Counted from the first letter of the stretch, positions 9,675-19,088 are shown. The stretch: DNA of 64,000 bases from an uncultured Lachnospiraceae bacterium (GCA_934330725.1 CAKRGM010000001.1:1-64000); one strand, 5' to 3'. The notes: generated by a model from the letters alone, not told the origin. Program-made: numbers and translations.

Positions 9675-10265
9675 ATGAAAATACTTGTATTATCTGATGT
9701 AGAATCAAAATACCTTTACGATTATTTTGAAAAAGAGAAACTGGATGGGATTGACCTGATACTTTCATGTGGAGATCTTTTACCACAGTATCTGTCATTT
9801 CTTGCATCATTTGCAAAGGTACCTATACTTTATGTTCATGGTAATCATGACGAATGTTATATAACTAATCCACCTGAAGGCTGTATATGTGTTGATGACA
9901 ATATATATGTGTATAAGGGTATACGTATTATGGGGCTGGGCGGAGCCGTTAAATATAAAGAGGGTGCATTCCAGTTTACGCAGCACCAGATGAATCAGAG
10001 AGTTAATAAACTGTGGCTTAAACTGAAGTGGCATAAAGGAATAGATATACTTCTGACACATGCACCCGCAGCGGGAATATGTGATGGACTTGATCATGCC
10101 CATAAAGGATTTGAAGCATTTACAAAAATCATAAATAAATATAAGCCAAAGTATTTTATTCATGGTCATATTCATAAGGATTATCAGTCTAACTTTGTAA
10201 GGGAAAGAACATATAATGATACTACAGTAATAAATGGTTATGAAAGATATATAATTGAAATCTGA
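9675..10265 (+). CDS. Calcineurin-like metallophosphoesterase
   Basis: 196 residues with the metal-binding series in order: an N-terminal LSDVES (the usual DxH replaced by DVE), SCGDLLP, HGNHDE, THAPAAG and HGHIHKDY. This is the two-metal calcineurin-like fold, acting on phosphoesters, possibly cyclic nucleotides or nucleotides; substrate unknown. The missing first histidine is notable, although many small YfcE-like relatives vary here. It is the last gene of the operon, 15 nt after the BMP fusion, with AGAGG before the ATG. Confidence 0.85.
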   Translation: MKILVLSDVESKYLYDYFEKEKLDGIDLILSCGDLLPQYLSFLASFAKVPILYVHGNHDECYITNPPEGCICVDDNIYVYKGIRIMGLGGAVKYKEGAFQFTQHQMNQRVNKLWLKLKWHKGIDILLTHAPAAGICDGLDHAHKGFEAFTKIINKYKPKYFIHGHIHKDYQSNFVRERTYNDTTVINGYERYIIEI

Positions 10266-10305
10266 GAAAGCAGCTAAAAAAATAAAGGGAATTTTCATAA
10301 AGGTA

Positions 10306-10334
10306 TTGCATTATAAGGCATTGTATGCTAATAT
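10306..10334 (+). promoter_or_regulatory. Probable asd promoter
   Basis: TTGCAT (10306-10311) and TAATAT (10329-10334) with a 17-bp spacer. The leader after it contains two small inverted repeats (CAAATGT/ACATTTG and TTATC...GATAA) that match no riboswitch I know. Confidence 0.5.
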
Positions 10335-10440
10335 CCATAAATATAAAAATACAAATGTACGTCACACAAAGACACATTTGCTTATCAAGCGCGTCAGCTC
10401 GTACTTGAGATAAATATTTATTGAAAAGGGAGAATTCAAA

Positions 10441-11529
10441 ATGAGTGAAAAGTTAAGAGTAGGTATTCTTGGTGGAACAGGAATGGTAGGACAGAGATTC
10501 ATTACATTACTTGAGAACCATCCATGGTTTGAGGTTGTACTTGTTGCAGCAAGTGGACGTTCAGCTGGCAAGCCTTACGAGGAAGCTGTAGAAGGCCGCT
10601 GGAAGATGGCAGCAGACATGCCTGAATTCGTTAAGAAGATGCCTGTTTATGATATGGATAAGGATTTTGATGAAATCGTTTCTAAAGTAGATTTCGTATT
10701 TTGTGCAGTAAACATGCCAAAGAATGAAATCAAGGCTATTGAGGAAAGATATGCAAAAGCAGAAGTTCCGGTAGTTTCAAACAACAGTGCAAACCGTTGG
10801 ACACCTGATGTTCCTATGGTAGTTCCTGAAATTAATCCTGAACATCTTGATGTAATTGAAGCTCAGAGAAACAGACTTGGAACAAAGAGAGGATTTATCT
10901 GTGTAAAGCCTAACTGTTCAATTCAGAGTTATACACCGGCCCTTACGGCACTTAAGGAATTTGGACCAAAGCTTGTAGTTGCTACAACATATCAGGCTAT
11001 TTCAGGTGCAGGTAAGACATTTGCACAGTGGCCTGAAATGGAAGGAAATATTATCCCATACATCGGTGGTGAAGAAGAAAAGAGTGAAAAAGAGCCATTA
11101 AGACTCTGGGGTAAAGTTGAAGACGGACAGATTGTTCCTGCTACAGAACCTGTTATTACATGCCAGTGCGTAAGAGTACCTGTTCTTGATGGACATACAG
11201 CAGCTGTATTTGTTAATTTTGAAAAGAAGCCAACAAAGGAACAAATCATTGAAAAGTGGAGAAACTTTAAGGGACTTCCACAGGAACTTGATTTACCAAG
11301 TGCTCCAAAGCAGTTCATCCAGTATCTTGAAGAGGATGACCGTCCACAGGTAAGACTTGATGTAAACTTTGAGAATGGTATGGGAATTTCACTTGGCCGT
11401 TTAAGAGAGGATACAGTATTTGATTACAAGTTTGTAGGTTTATCACATAATACATTAAGAGGTGCAGCAGGTGGCGCAGTTCTTATTGCTGAACTCCTTA
11501 AGGCTCAGGGTTATATCACAGCAAAATAA
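10441..11529 (+). CDS. asd: Aspartate-semialdehyde dehydrogenase
   Basis: Reduces aspartyl phosphate to aspartate semialdehyde with NADPH, the branch point to lysine/diaminopimelate, threonine, methionine and isoleucine. 362 residues with the Rossmann motif GGTGMVGQRF (about 10-19), catalytic Cys159 in PNCSIQ, and the SGAGKT segment of the second domain. Length and these motifs fit the archaeal/fungal-type Asd common in Clostridia. GGGAG precedes the ATG. It stands alone, with its own promoter and a terminator at 11590. Codon use is biased toward that of highly expressed genes. Confidence 0.96.
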   Translation: MSEKLRVGILGGTGMVGQRFITLLENHPWFEVVLVAASGRSAGKPYEEAVEGRWKMAADMPEFVKKMPVYDMDKDFDEIVSKVDFVFCAVNMPKNEIKAIEERYAKAEVPVVSNNSANRWTPDVPMVVPEINPEHLDVIEAQRNRLGTKRGFICVKPNCSIQSYTPALTALKEFGPKLVVATTYQAISGAGKTFAQWPEMEGNIIPYIGGEEEKSEKEPLRLWGKVEDGQIVPATEPVITCQCVRVPVLDGHTAAVFVNFEKKPTKEQIIEKWRNFKGLPQELDLPSAPKQFIQYLEEDDRPQVRLDVNFENGMGISLGRLREDTVFDYKFVGLSHNTLRGAAGGAVLIAELLKAQGYITAK

Positions 11530-11531
11530 TC

Positions 11532-11572
11532 AGCCGTGTGAAAAATCATAGCAACATTATGATTTATACAGA
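11532..11572. repeat. Degenerate copy of a hairpin repeat
   Basis: AGCCGTGTGAAAAATCAT at 11532-11549 is identical over 18 bp to 58227-58244, where it begins the fourth hairpin of a larger element. Here the return arm ATGATTTATACA is decayed and the other three hairpins are absent. Confidence 0.55.
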
Positions 11573-11589
11573 GTTTTCTTATACAAAAT

Positions 11590-11637
11590 AAGCAGGTACC
11601 AGTCAGGATATTCCGATTGATACCTGCTTATTAATTT
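11590..11637 (+). terminator. asd terminator
   Basis: AAGCAGGTA (11590-11598) pairs with TACCTGCTT (11621-11629), followed by an AT-rich tail with TTTT. Confidence 0.75.
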
Positions 11638-11641
11638 TGTG

Positions 11642-11670
11642 TTGCCAATTTAGCGGAATTGCAATATAAT
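11642..11670 (+). promoter_or_regulatory. Promoter of the yfbR-topB-glmS operon
   Basis: TTGCCA (11642-11647) and TATAAT (11665-11670) are separated by 17 bp, just upstream of the GTG start at 11707. Confidence 0.7.
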
Positions 11671-11706
11671 TAAAACAATATTTGTGCGTAGTCTGGAGAT
11701 TTAAAA

Positions 11707-12294
11707 GTGAAAAATAACAATTTTTATGCAATGCTGTCACGAATGAAGTATATTGACCGCTGGGGCCTTATGCGTAATACACGAAAAGAAAATCTTTGTG
11801 AGCATAGCCTTGAAACCGCATTTATTGCACATGCACTTGGCATTATCAATAATGAGGTTTATAAAGGAACAATTGACGCTGAAAGGCTGGCAGTACTTGG
11901 CATGTATCATGACGTGACAGAAACAATCACGGGTGATATGCCCACGCCTGTTAAGTATTATAATCCGGTTATAAGACAGGCATACAGGACGGTTGAAAAT
12001 GTTGCCAAAGATGAGATTCTGACAGGGCTTCCCGACATTTTAAAAAGCACGTATGATGGTGTTTTGTCGGGAAGTGAAGATGAGAAGCTGCTATGGCAGT
12101 ATGTCAAAGCGGCTGATAAGATTTCAGCATTAATTAAGTGTGTTGAGGAAAGAAAAACAGGAAACAGTGATTTTTGTAAAGCAGAAGCAACAATCAGGGA
12201 AGCTATAAGCAACATGGAAGAAAGGCTGCCTGAGGTAAAATATTTTATGGATAATTTTATGCCTGCGTATACAGACACACTTGATGAACTATAA
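11707..12294 (+). CDS. yfbR: 5'-deoxynucleotidase YfbR (HD hydrolase)
   Basis: Removes the 5' phosphate of deoxynucleoside monophosphates in the nucleotide pool. 195 residues, collinear with the Escherichia coli enzyme: RW at 18-19, H33 in EHSLE, H68-D69 in YHDVTE, D77 in GDMPTPVKY and D137 in KAADKIS, together the metal and substrate residues of the HD family. The start is GTG, supported by GGAG 8-10 nt upstream. First gene of an operon with topB and glmS. Confidence 0.93.
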   Translation: MKNNNFYAMLSRMKYIDRWGLMRNTRKENLCEHSLETAFIAHALGIINNEVYKGTIDAERLAVLGMYHDVTETITGDMPTPVKYYNPVIRQAYRTVENVAKDEILTGLPDILKSTYDGVLSGSEDEKLLWQYVKAADKISALIKCVEERKTGNSDFCKAEATIREAISNMEERLPEVKYFMDNFMPAYTDTLDEL

Positions 12295-12321
12295 CTATAA
12301 CTAGAAGAAAGGCATTTAAAT

Positions 12322-14301
12322 ATGGGAAAGTCTGTATTTATTGCAGAAAAACCAAGCGTTGCACAGGAGTTTGCAAAGGCTTTGCATTCTGATTTTTCAA
12401 GAAAAGACGGATATCTTGAGTCAAATGACTATATAGTTACATGGTGTGTAGGGCATCTTGTAACAATGAGTTATCCTGATGCGTATGATGCAAATCTTAA
12501 AAGATGGAGTTTCGATACGCTTCCATTTATCCCCAAAGAATATAAATATGAAATAATACCTGCGGTAAAGAAGCAGTTTGATATAGTAAAAGGAATTTTA
12601 ACAAGTGACAGAGTTGATACAATATATGTATGTACCGATTCAGGACGTGAAGGAGAATATATTTACAGACTTGTTGAAAGAATGGCAGGGGTTAAGGATA
12701 AAAAAGAAAAAAGGGTCTGGATTGATTCGCAGACGGAAGAGGAAATACATAAGGGAATCGAAAACGCGAAAGATTTGTCGGAGTATGACAGCCTTGGTAA
12801 TGCGGCATATCTCAGGGCACAGGAAGATTATCTTATGGGAATAAATTTCTCAAGAGTACTTACACTTAAATATGGAAGAGATATTTCCAATTATTTGCAT
12901 ACAGACAGGACCGTAATATCGGTCGGACGTGTAATGACTTGTGTTCTTGGAATGATAGTACGCAAGGAAAGAGAAATACGTAATTTTGTAAAAACACCAT
13001 TTTATCGTGTAATTGGTAAAACAGAAGAAAAGTATGGTTTTGAGGCTGAATGGAAAGTAAACGAAAAAAGCAGATATTATAATACTCCGTATTTATATAA
13101 GGATAATGGCTTCAAAGAGCGTAAGAAGGCAGAGGAGCTTGTGAATTTTTTAAGAGATCCGCTTCCTGCACAGGGAACTGTAGAAAATATTGAAAAAAAG
13201 AATGAAAACAAGAACCCTCCGCTTTTATTTAATCTTGCAGAAATTCAGAACCAGTGTTCAAAGCTTTTCAAGATAAGTCCTGACCAGACTTTAAATATAA
13301 TTCAGGAATTATATGAGAAAAAGCTTGTGACATATCCAAGAACTGATGCAAGGGTACTTTCGAGTGCGGTATGTAAGGAAATAGAAAAAAATATTGCCGG
13401 ACTTATGAATTATGAACCATGCAGACAGGCAGCTAAGGAAATAATAGATAATAAAAGTTATGTAAATCTTGCCAAAACACGTTATTGTGATGACAAAAAG
13501 ATTACGGATCATTATGCTATAATTCCGACGGGACAGGGATTTAATAATTTAAGAAATCTTTCTGTAACAGCAGTACGAACTTATGAGATTATTGTAAGGA
13601 GATTTTTAAGTATATTTTACCCACCTGCAAAATATAGTAAGATAAGTATAATGCTTAATGTGAAAAATGAATTATTTTCATCATCATTTAAAGTTTTAAA
13701 GGATGAGGGCTATTTAAAAATTACAAAAAATTCCTTCGATAAGTTAAAAAACGAAGGTGATGACGCAAAATGTAACGATTTACTGTTTCAGGCATTGAAA
13801 AAGTTGAAAAAAGGCGATAAAATAAATTTCGATGATTTTGAAATAAAAGAGGGAGAAACTTCACCGCCTAAGCGTTATAGTTCAGGTTCTATTATTCTGG
13901 CAATGGAGAATGCAGGACAGCTTATTGAAGATGAAGAACTCCGTGAACAGATAAAGAGCTGTGGCATTGGAACAAGTGCAACACGCGCAGAGATTTTAAA
14001 GAAGCTTGATAAGAATAAGTATATTGCCATTAATAAAAAAACACAGATAATTACACCGACCAGGCTTGGAGAGATTATTTATGATGTTGTTGAAAGCTCA
14101 ATTAAACATCTGCTTAATCCCGAACTTACAGCGAGCTGGGAAAAGGGGCTTAATTATGTGGCTGAAGGTGAAATAACACCTGATGAGTACAGTCAGAAGC
14201 TTAATGGATTTGTACAAAGAAGGACGATTGCCGTCATGAAACAGAACAATCAGAATCATCTGTTTGAGAAATTTAACAAAACAGCACAGTTTTACAAATA
14301 A
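12322..14301 (+). CDS. topB: DNA topoisomerase III
   Basis: Type IA topoisomerase that cuts and passes single strands to decatenate DNA. 659 residues: N-terminal Toprim domain (IAEKPSVAQ at 7-15, CTDSGREGEY near 110) and the type IA core with catalytic Tyr338 in VTYPRTDAR. The C terminus ends soon after the core and lacks the cysteine zinc fingers of longer paralogues. 27 nt after yfbR, with AGAAAGG as ribosome binding site. A plasmid or ICE-borne paralogue is possible, but the operon context looks chromosomal. Confidence 0.93.
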   Translation: MGKSVFIAEKPSVAQEFAKALHSDFSRKDGYLESNDYIVTWCVGHLVTMSYPDAYDANLKRWSFDTLPFIPKEYKYEIIPAVKKQFDIVKGILTSDRVDTIYVCTDSGREGEYIYRLVERMAGVKDKKEKRVWIDSQTEEEIHKGIENAKDLSEYDSLGNAAYLRAQEDYLMGINFSRVLTLKYGRDISNYLHTDRTVISVGRVMTCVLGMIVRKEREIRNFVKTPFYRVIGKTEEKYGFEAEWKVNEKSRYYNTPYLYKDNGFKERKKAEELVNFLRDPLPAQGTVENIEKKNENKNPPLLFNLAEIQNQCSKLFKISPDQTLNIIQELYEKKLVTYPRTDARVLSSAVCKEIEKNIAGLMNYEPCRQAAKEIIDNKSYVNLAKTRYCDDKKITDHYAIIPTGQGFNNLRNLSVTAVRTYEIIVRRFLSIFYPPAKYSKISIMLNVKNELFSSSFKVLKDEGYLKITKNSFDKLKNEGDDAKCNDLLFQALKKLKKGDKINFDDFEIKEGETSPPKRYSSGSIILAMENAGQLIEDEELREQIKSCGIGTSATRAEILKKLDKNKYIAINKKTQIITPTRLGEIIYDVVESSIKHLLNPELTASWEKGLNYVAEGEITPDEYSQKLNGFVQRRTIAVMKQNNQNHLFEKFNKTAQFYK

Positions 14302-14322
14302 ATGAAAGGAAACGGTGACAAT

Positions 14323-16143
14323 ATGTGTGGAGTAGTTGGATATGTTGGAGACAGGGATTGCGCTGATGTATTAATGGATGCGTTATCCAAGCTCGAATAC
14401 AGAGGATATGACTCAGCAGGAATTGCTGTGTTTGAAAATAATGCTATTAAAGTTGAAAAATGCAAAGGAAGACTTTCTAATCTTACAGAGAAGATGAAAA
14501 AGGATGGAAAACCGGAAGGACACTGTGGAATCGGACATACAAGATGGGCTACACATGGTGAGCCATCAGATATTAATTCTCATCCACATGGTAATAAAAG
14601 GGTTTCAATTGTACATAATGGCATTATTGAGAATTATAAAGAAATCAAGGAATATCTTATAGGGGAGGGGTATAGTTTTGCAACAGAGACCGATACAGAA
14701 ACAGTTGCAAAGCTTTTAGACTGTTATTATGTTGATGATCCTGTAAAAACAATTGCTAAAGTGGTTTCAGAAATAAGAGGCTCTTATGCGCTTGGAATAT
14801 TGTTCAGGGATTGTCCGGATACAGTTTTTGCTGTAAGAAAAGACAGTCCTCTTATTGTGGGCGTAGGCGAGAACGAAAACTTCCTTGCGTCTGATGTGCC
14901 TGCAATTATTAAGTATACACGTAATTATTATCTTCTTGACCAGAATGAAATCGCAGTTATTAAAAAAGACAGCGTAAAATTCTATGATGCACATTTAAAT
15001 GAAGTAACTAAAGAAGTGCAGACTGCAGACTGGGATGTAGATGCTGCCGAAAAAGGCGGATATGAACATTTCATGCTTAAAGAGATAAATGAACAGCCGA
15101 CAGCAGTAAGGGATACTGTGAGTCCGAGAATAATGAACGGACTTCCTGATCTTGATGTGGATGGTGTTGATGTTGAAAAATTTAAGAATTACAGAAAAAT
15201 ATTTATTGTAGGCTGTGGTACGGCTATGCATGCGGGAATGGTTGGAAAATATGTAATTGAAAAGATGGCAAGAATTCCTGTTATAGTTGACGTGGCCTCA
15301 GAATTCAGATACAGAGATCCGTTAATTGACAAAGATGACCTTCTTATCGTGGTATCACAATCGGGAGAAACTGCTGATACACTTGCTGTATTAAGGCTTG
15401 CAAAGGAAGTTGGTGCTGACACACTTGCAATTGTCAATGTAGTAGGCTCTTCAATTGCAAGAGAGGCAGATATGGTGGTATATACACATGCCGGCCCTGA
15501 AATTTCAGTTGCATCCACGAAAGCATATATGGTTCAGATATCTGTTATGTATCTTATCGCATTTCAGATTTCATATATTTATGGAAAGATTACAAAAGAA
15601 GAGTGCGAAAGATTAACAGCAGAGCTTAAGAATATGCCGAATGTTATAAAAGAAACATTAGCACTTTCAGATAAGTGTTCATTTGTTGCATCAAAACTTA
15701 TGAATGCAGAAAGCCTTCTCTATATTGGAAGAGGACTCGATTATGCACTTAGTATGGAAGGATCACTTAAGCTTAAAGAAATATCATATATACATTCAGA
15801 ATCATATGCAGCAGGTGAATTAAAGCATGGTACAATTTCTCTAATTACAGATGGAATGCCTGTTATTGCTGTTGCAACACAGAAGCGTCTGTTTGAAAAA
15901 ACAATCAGCAATATACGTGAAGTGAAAGCAAGAGGAGCTATGGTTGTTCTTATAACACATAAGGATTTTGAGGTTGATAAGGATGTAGCCGATTACGTTA
16001 TAAAGCTTCCTGATGTCGACGAGATTCTTATGCCAATGGTAACAGCAGCACCGCTTCAGCTGATAGCTTATTATACATCTGTCCTTAAGGGAAATGATGT
16101 TGATAAACCACGTAATCTTGCAAAATCAGTTACTGTAGAATAA
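14323..16143 (+). CDS. glmS: Glutamine-fructose-6-phosphate aminotransferase (isomerising)
   Basis: Makes glucosamine-6-phosphate from fructose-6-phosphate and glutamine, the entry to amino sugars and peptidoglycan. The start must be 14323, because Cys2 of MCGVVGYVG is the glutamine amidotransferase nucleophile after Met removal; an upstream in-frame ATG at 14302 would bury it. Order: class II amidotransferase domain (to about 220), then two SIS domains (SQSGETADTL near 345; EGSLKLKEISYIHSE near 480), ending LAKSVTVE. 606 residues is normal. It follows topB by 21 nt, so no room exists for a glmS ribozyme. Terminator at 16174. Confidence 0.97.
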   Translation: MCGVVGYVGDRDCADVLMDALSKLEYRGYDSAGIAVFENNAIKVEKCKGRLSNLTEKMKKDGKPEGHCGIGHTRWATHGEPSDINSHPHGNKRVSIVHNGIIENYKEIKEYLIGEGYSFATETDTETVAKLLDCYYVDDPVKTIAKVVSEIRGSYALGILFRDCPDTVFAVRKDSPLIVGVGENENFLASDVPAIIKYTRNYYLLDQNEIAVIKKDSVKFYDAHLNEVTKEVQTADWDVDAAEKGGYEHFMLKEINEQPTAVRDTVSPRIMNGLPDLDVDGVDVEKFKNYRKIFIVGCGTAMHAGMVGKYVIEKMARIPVIVDVASEFRYRDPLIDKDDLLIVVSQSGETADTLAVLRLAKEVGADTLAIVNVVGSSIAREADMVVYTHAGPEISVASTKAYMVQISVMYLIAFQISYIYGKITKEECERLTAELKNMPNVIKETLALSDKCSFVASKLMNAESLLYIGRGLDYALSMEGSLKLKEISYIHSESYAAGELKHGTISLITDGMPVIAVATQKRLFEKTISNIREVKARGAMVVLITHKDFEVDKDVADYVIKLPDVDEILMPMVTAAPLQLIAYYTSVLKGNDVDKPRNLAKSVTVE

Positions 16144-16173
16144 AGTGCAAAGTAACTCTGTTTAAGAATATTA

Positions 16174-16216
16174 TTGTCTGGCTGAATCAGTCATGTGTCC
16201 AGCCAGGCAATTTTTC
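16174..16216 (+). terminator. Terminator of the yfbR-topB-glmS operon
   Basis: TTGTCTGGCTG (16174-16184) pairs with CAGCCAGGCAA (16200-16210), followed by TTTTTC. Confidence 0.88.
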
Positions 16217-16277
16217 AATGCAATGTTGCCTGTATTTTATATTTAATTCGGGCTGTTTAAAAATGAAATCTGAAAAT

Positions 16278-16345
16278 GCGATTTAATAAGTGAAATTTGA
16301 GAATGAAATTAAAAACCGCGATTTAATAAGTGAAATTTGAGAATG
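16278..16345. repeat. 28-bp direct repeat, two copies 40 bp apart
   Basis: GCGATTTAATAAGTGAAATT plus TGAGAATG occurs identically at 16278-16305 and 16318-16345 in the AT-rich gap before the hexapeptide-repeat gene. Degenerate further AAATTTGA/AAATCTGA words flank it. No ORF is present. Confidence 0.8.
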
Positions 16346-16409
16346 TGATTCAAAAGATTCAAAAATAAGATTGAAAAATGAATATTATAATATATGAATG
16401 GAGCAGAAA

Positions 16410-17087
16410 ATGAATAATGAAGTTTTGGAAATAAGTCAGCTGTTTGATTTAAATCAGACTATAGCAGCTGACATTTTTAATGGATGTAAATATCCTTGGG
16501 AAGTTCTTTCAAAAATAGGCGATTTTATTGTGGAACTTGGTAATTCACTAAGTAAAGATGAATATGAAAAACGTGGCGATGATATATGGGTCGCAAAAAG
16601 TGCGAAAGTGTTTGATTCAGCTTATATAGCAGGTCCGTGTATAATAGGAAAGAATGCCGAGGTGCGTCACTGTGCATTTATAAGAGGAAAAGCCATTGTA
16701 GGAGAAAATTGTGTTGTCGGAAACTCAACAGAACTTAAAAATGTAATATTATTTAATAATGTTCAGGTTCCACATTACAATTATGTTGGAGATTCAATTT
16801 TAGGATATAAGTCACATATGGGAGCCGGTTCAATAACATCTAATGTTAAATCGGATAAAAAACTCATCACAGTAAAAGGTCCGGATGGAAATATTGATAC
16901 CGGAATTAAAAAAATAGGTGCATTTCTTGGCGATAATGTTGAAGTTGGATGCGGAAGTGTACTTAATCCGGGAACAATTGTTGGCAGACACAGCAATATT
17001 TATCCATTATCAAGTGTAAGAGGATATGTTAATTCCAACAGCATTTATAAAAAAGCAGGCGAAGTTGTAGAAAAACACGCTTATTAA
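16410..17087 (+). CDS. Left-handed beta-helix (hexapeptide repeat) protein, GlmU-like
   Basis: 225 residues. After a helical N-terminal segment of about 50 residues come repeated hexapeptides of the left-handed beta-helix type (IWVAKSAKV, AYIAGPCIIG, AEVRHCAFIRG, NCVVGNSTEL, CGSVLNPGTIVG). The YVGDSILGYKSHMGAGSITSN segment resembles the acetyltransferase half of GlmU and related sugar nucleotidyl/acyl transferases. No pyrophosphorylase domain is present. I prefer the ATG at 16410, with GGAG 7 nt before it; the in-frame ATG at 16398 lacks a site. Its place after glmS fits amino-sugar metabolism, but the substrate is unknown. Confidence 0.8.
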   Translation: MNNEVLEISQLFDLNQTIAADIFNGCKYPWEVLSKIGDFIVELGNSLSKDEYEKRGDDIWVAKSAKVFDSAYIAGPCIIGKNAEVRHCAFIRGKAIVGENCVVGNSTELKNVILFNNVQVPHYNYVGDSILGYKSHMGAGSITSNVKSDKKLITVKGPDGNIDTGIKKIGAFLGDNVEVGCGSVLNPGTIVGRHSNIYPLSSVRGYVNSNSIYKKAGEVVEKHAY

Positions 17088-17110
17088 TTAAAAGCATAAT
17101 TGCAAAAACA

Positions 17111-17242
17111 GCTATTTTTATGTGGTGTCGTACAAAATTAACAATTCAATGCAGTCATGCCCGCCTGGTGAGACATGGACAATTGATGTATAAGACGGTA
17201 AAACAGTTAGCTTGTGGTAACACTGCAAAATATAAAAATAGC
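17111..17242. repeat. Palindromic intergenic element related to the one at 347-475
   Basis: The outer ends GCTATTTTTAT (17111-17121) and ATAAAAATAGC (17232-17242) are perfect inverted repeats. Inside, CAAAATTAACAATTCAA (17133-17149) is the exact reverse complement of 458-474, and the similarity continues weakly beyond it. No gene is present. A promoter-like TTGACT at 17263 follows it. Confidence 0.5.
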
Positions 17243-17356
17243 CTAAAAAATGAGAAGTTTTATTGACTAATCATTATCTTTGTGAGAAAATATGTTAAGT
17301 ACGAATTGAGTAAAAGTACATAATGATTTACTTTTGATAATGAAAGGAGTAATAAG

Positions 17357-18061
17357 ATGATTTACACACAAGAAGTAGAAAATATGTGTCCAATAGCACA
17401 GGGCGTTCATCATGGTGCAGCACCTGTTCCTACAGAGGGAAAATGGGTACAGAACAAGAGAGTTGAGGATATCTCAGGTTTTACACATGGTGTAGGCTGG
17501 TGTGCTCCACAGCAGGGTGCTTGTAAGCTCACATTAAATGTTAAGGAAGGCATTATTCAGGAAGCATTAGTTGAAACAATCGGATGTTCAGGTATGACAC
17601 ATTCAGCAGCTATGGCTTCAGAAATCTTACCTGGTTTAACTGTTATGGAAGCTTTAAACACAGACTTAGTTTGTGATGCTATTAACACAGCTATGAGAGA
17701 ACTTTTCTTACAGATTGTATATGGTAGAACACAGAGTGCTTTCTCAGAAGGTGGTCTTGCAGTTGGTGCAGGTCTTGAAGATCTTGGTAAGGGACTTCGT
17801 TCACAGGTTGGTACAATGTATGGTACCCTTAAAAAAGGACCTCGTTACCTTGAAATGGCTGAAGGCTATGTAACAGGTATTGCACTTGACAAAGACGATC
17901 AGATCATCGGATATAAATTTGTCAACCTTGGTAAAATGACAGACTTCATTAAAAAAGGTGATGATCCTAATACAGCTTATGAAAAATCATGTGGTCAGTA
18001 TGGCCGTGTAGCTGATGCAGTTAAGATCATTGATCCAAGAACAGATGAAGAAGTTAAATAA
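17357..18061 (+). CDS. Iron-sulfur cluster assembly scaffold protein (NifU-N-like)
   Basis: 234 residues with three conserved cysteine sites resembling the NifU/IscU scaffold: HGVGWCAPQQGACK (about 45-58), ETIGCSGMTHSAAMA (about 74-88), and the N-terminal MCPIAQ. In Clostridia this family is almost always next to a GGGtGRT protein, as here, and the pair is thought to work in Fe-S cluster formation. AAAGGAG lies before the ATG. The codons are those of a highly expressed gene. Upstream TTGACT (17263-17268) may be the -35; the -10 is weak. Confidence 0.85.
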   Translation: MIYTQEVENMCPIAQGVHHGAAPVPTEGKWVQNKRVEDISGFTHGVGWCAPQQGACKLTLNVKEGIIQEALVETIGCSGMTHSAAMASEILPGLTVMEALNTDLVCDAINTAMRELFLQIVYGRTQSAFSEGGLAVGAGLEDLGKGLRSQVGTMYGTLKKGPRYLEMAEGYVTGIALDKDDQIIGYKFVNLGKMTDFIKKGDDPNTAYEKSCGQYGRVADAVKIIDPRTDEEVK

Positions 18062-18076
18062 GGAGGAGACAGAATA

Positions 18077-19087
18077 ATGGCTTTATTTGAATCATATGAA
18101 AGAAGAATAGATCAGATTAATGCTGTATTAAACAGCTACGGTATTTCTTCAATTGAAGAAGCTGAGAAAATCACAAAGGATGCTGGATTAAACGTTTATG
18201 ATATGGTAAAGGGTATTCAGCCAATTTGTTTTGAAAATGCATGCTGGGCTTACACTGTAGGTGCTGCAATCGCTATTAAGAAGGGTGCTAAAAAGGCTTC
18301 AGAAGCAGCTGCTGCTATCGGTGAAGGTCTTCAGTCATTTTGTATCCCAGGTTCAGTTGCTGACCATCGTAAGGTAGGTTTAGGACATGGTAACCTTGGT
18401 AAGATGTTACTTGAAGAAGAAACAGAATGTTTTGCATTCTTAGCAGGTCATGAATCATTCGCAGCTGCTGAAGGTGCTATCGGTATTGCTGAAAAGGCTA
18501 ACAAAGTTCGTAAAAAACCTTTAAGAGTTATCTTAAATGGTCTTGGAAAAGACGCTGCTCAGATTATCTCAAGAATCAACGGATTTACATTTGTTGAAAC
18601 AAAGATGAACTATCAGACAGGTAAGGTTGAAGAAGTTTCAAGAACAGCTTACTCAGATGGTCTTCGTTCAAAGGTTAACTGCTACGGTGCTAATGATGTA
18701 ACAGAAGGTGTTTCAATCATGTGGAAGGAAAATGTTGATATCTCAATCACAGGTAACTCAACAAACCCAACAAGATTCCAGCATCCAGTTGCAGGTACAT
18801 ATAAGAAAGAAAGACTTGAAGCTGGTAAGAAGTACTTCTCAGTAGCATCAGGCGGTGGTACAGGACGTACACTTCACCCAGATAACATGGCTGCAGGTCC
18901 TGCTTCATACGGTATGACAGATACAATGGGACGTATGCATTCAGATGCTCAGTTCGCCGGTTCATCATCAGTTCCTGCTCACGTAGAAATGATGGGACTT
19001 ATCGGAATGGGTAACAACCCAATGGTTGGTGCTACTGTAGCCGTAGCTGTATCTGTTGAGGAAGCTGCAAAGGCTGGTAAGTTCTAA
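18077..19087 (+). CDS. GGGtGRT family protein; prophage attachment gene
   Basis: 336 residues including SGGGTGRTLHPDNMAAGPAS (about 260), which names the GGGtGRT family. Its function is unproven; it is linked to the adjacent Fe-S scaffold gene, 15 nt away with AAGGAGG between. The protein is full length (ends EEAAKAGKF), but its last 12 codons and stop are the attL core of the prophage. The insertion therefore preserved the reading frame, and the original gene end now sits at attR (55575-55611). Confidence 0.88.
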   Translation: MALFESYERRIDQINAVLNSYGISSIEEAEKITKDAGLNVYDMVKGIQPICFENACWAYTVGAAIAIKKGAKKASEAAAAIGEGLQSFCIPGSVADHRKVGLGHGNLGKMLLEEETECFAFLAGHESFAAAEGAIGIAEKANKVRKKPLRVILNGLGKDAAQIISRINGFTFVETKMNYQTGKVEEVSRTAYSDGLRSKVNCYGANDVTEGVSIMWKENVDISITGNSTNPTRFQHPVAGTYKKERLEAGKKYFSVASGGGTGRTLHPDNMAAGPASYGMTDTMGRMHSDAQFAGSSSVPAHVEMMGLIGMGNNPMVGATVAVAVSVEEAAKAGKF

Positions 19088-19088
19088 G
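19052..19088 (+). other. attL core
   Basis: 37 bp starting TCTGTTGAGG and ending AGTTCTAAG, identical to 55575-55611. With one mismatch (A at 19051, T at 55574) the match extends to 19046-19088/55569-55611. It contains the last codons and stop of the GGGtGRT gene. Confidence 0.93.

Noticed and set aside
10266..10440. Lysine riboswitch upstream of asd
   Set aside because: Region is too short and lacks the conserved lysine riboswitch core; only two small hairpins are seen.
14302..14322. glmS ribozyme
   Set aside because: Only 21 nt separate topB and glmS; the ribozyme needs well over 100 nt.
19052..19088. tRNA gene as attachment site
   Set aside because: The core is the end of a protein-coding gene; no tRNA fold is present at either junction or elsewhere in the window.
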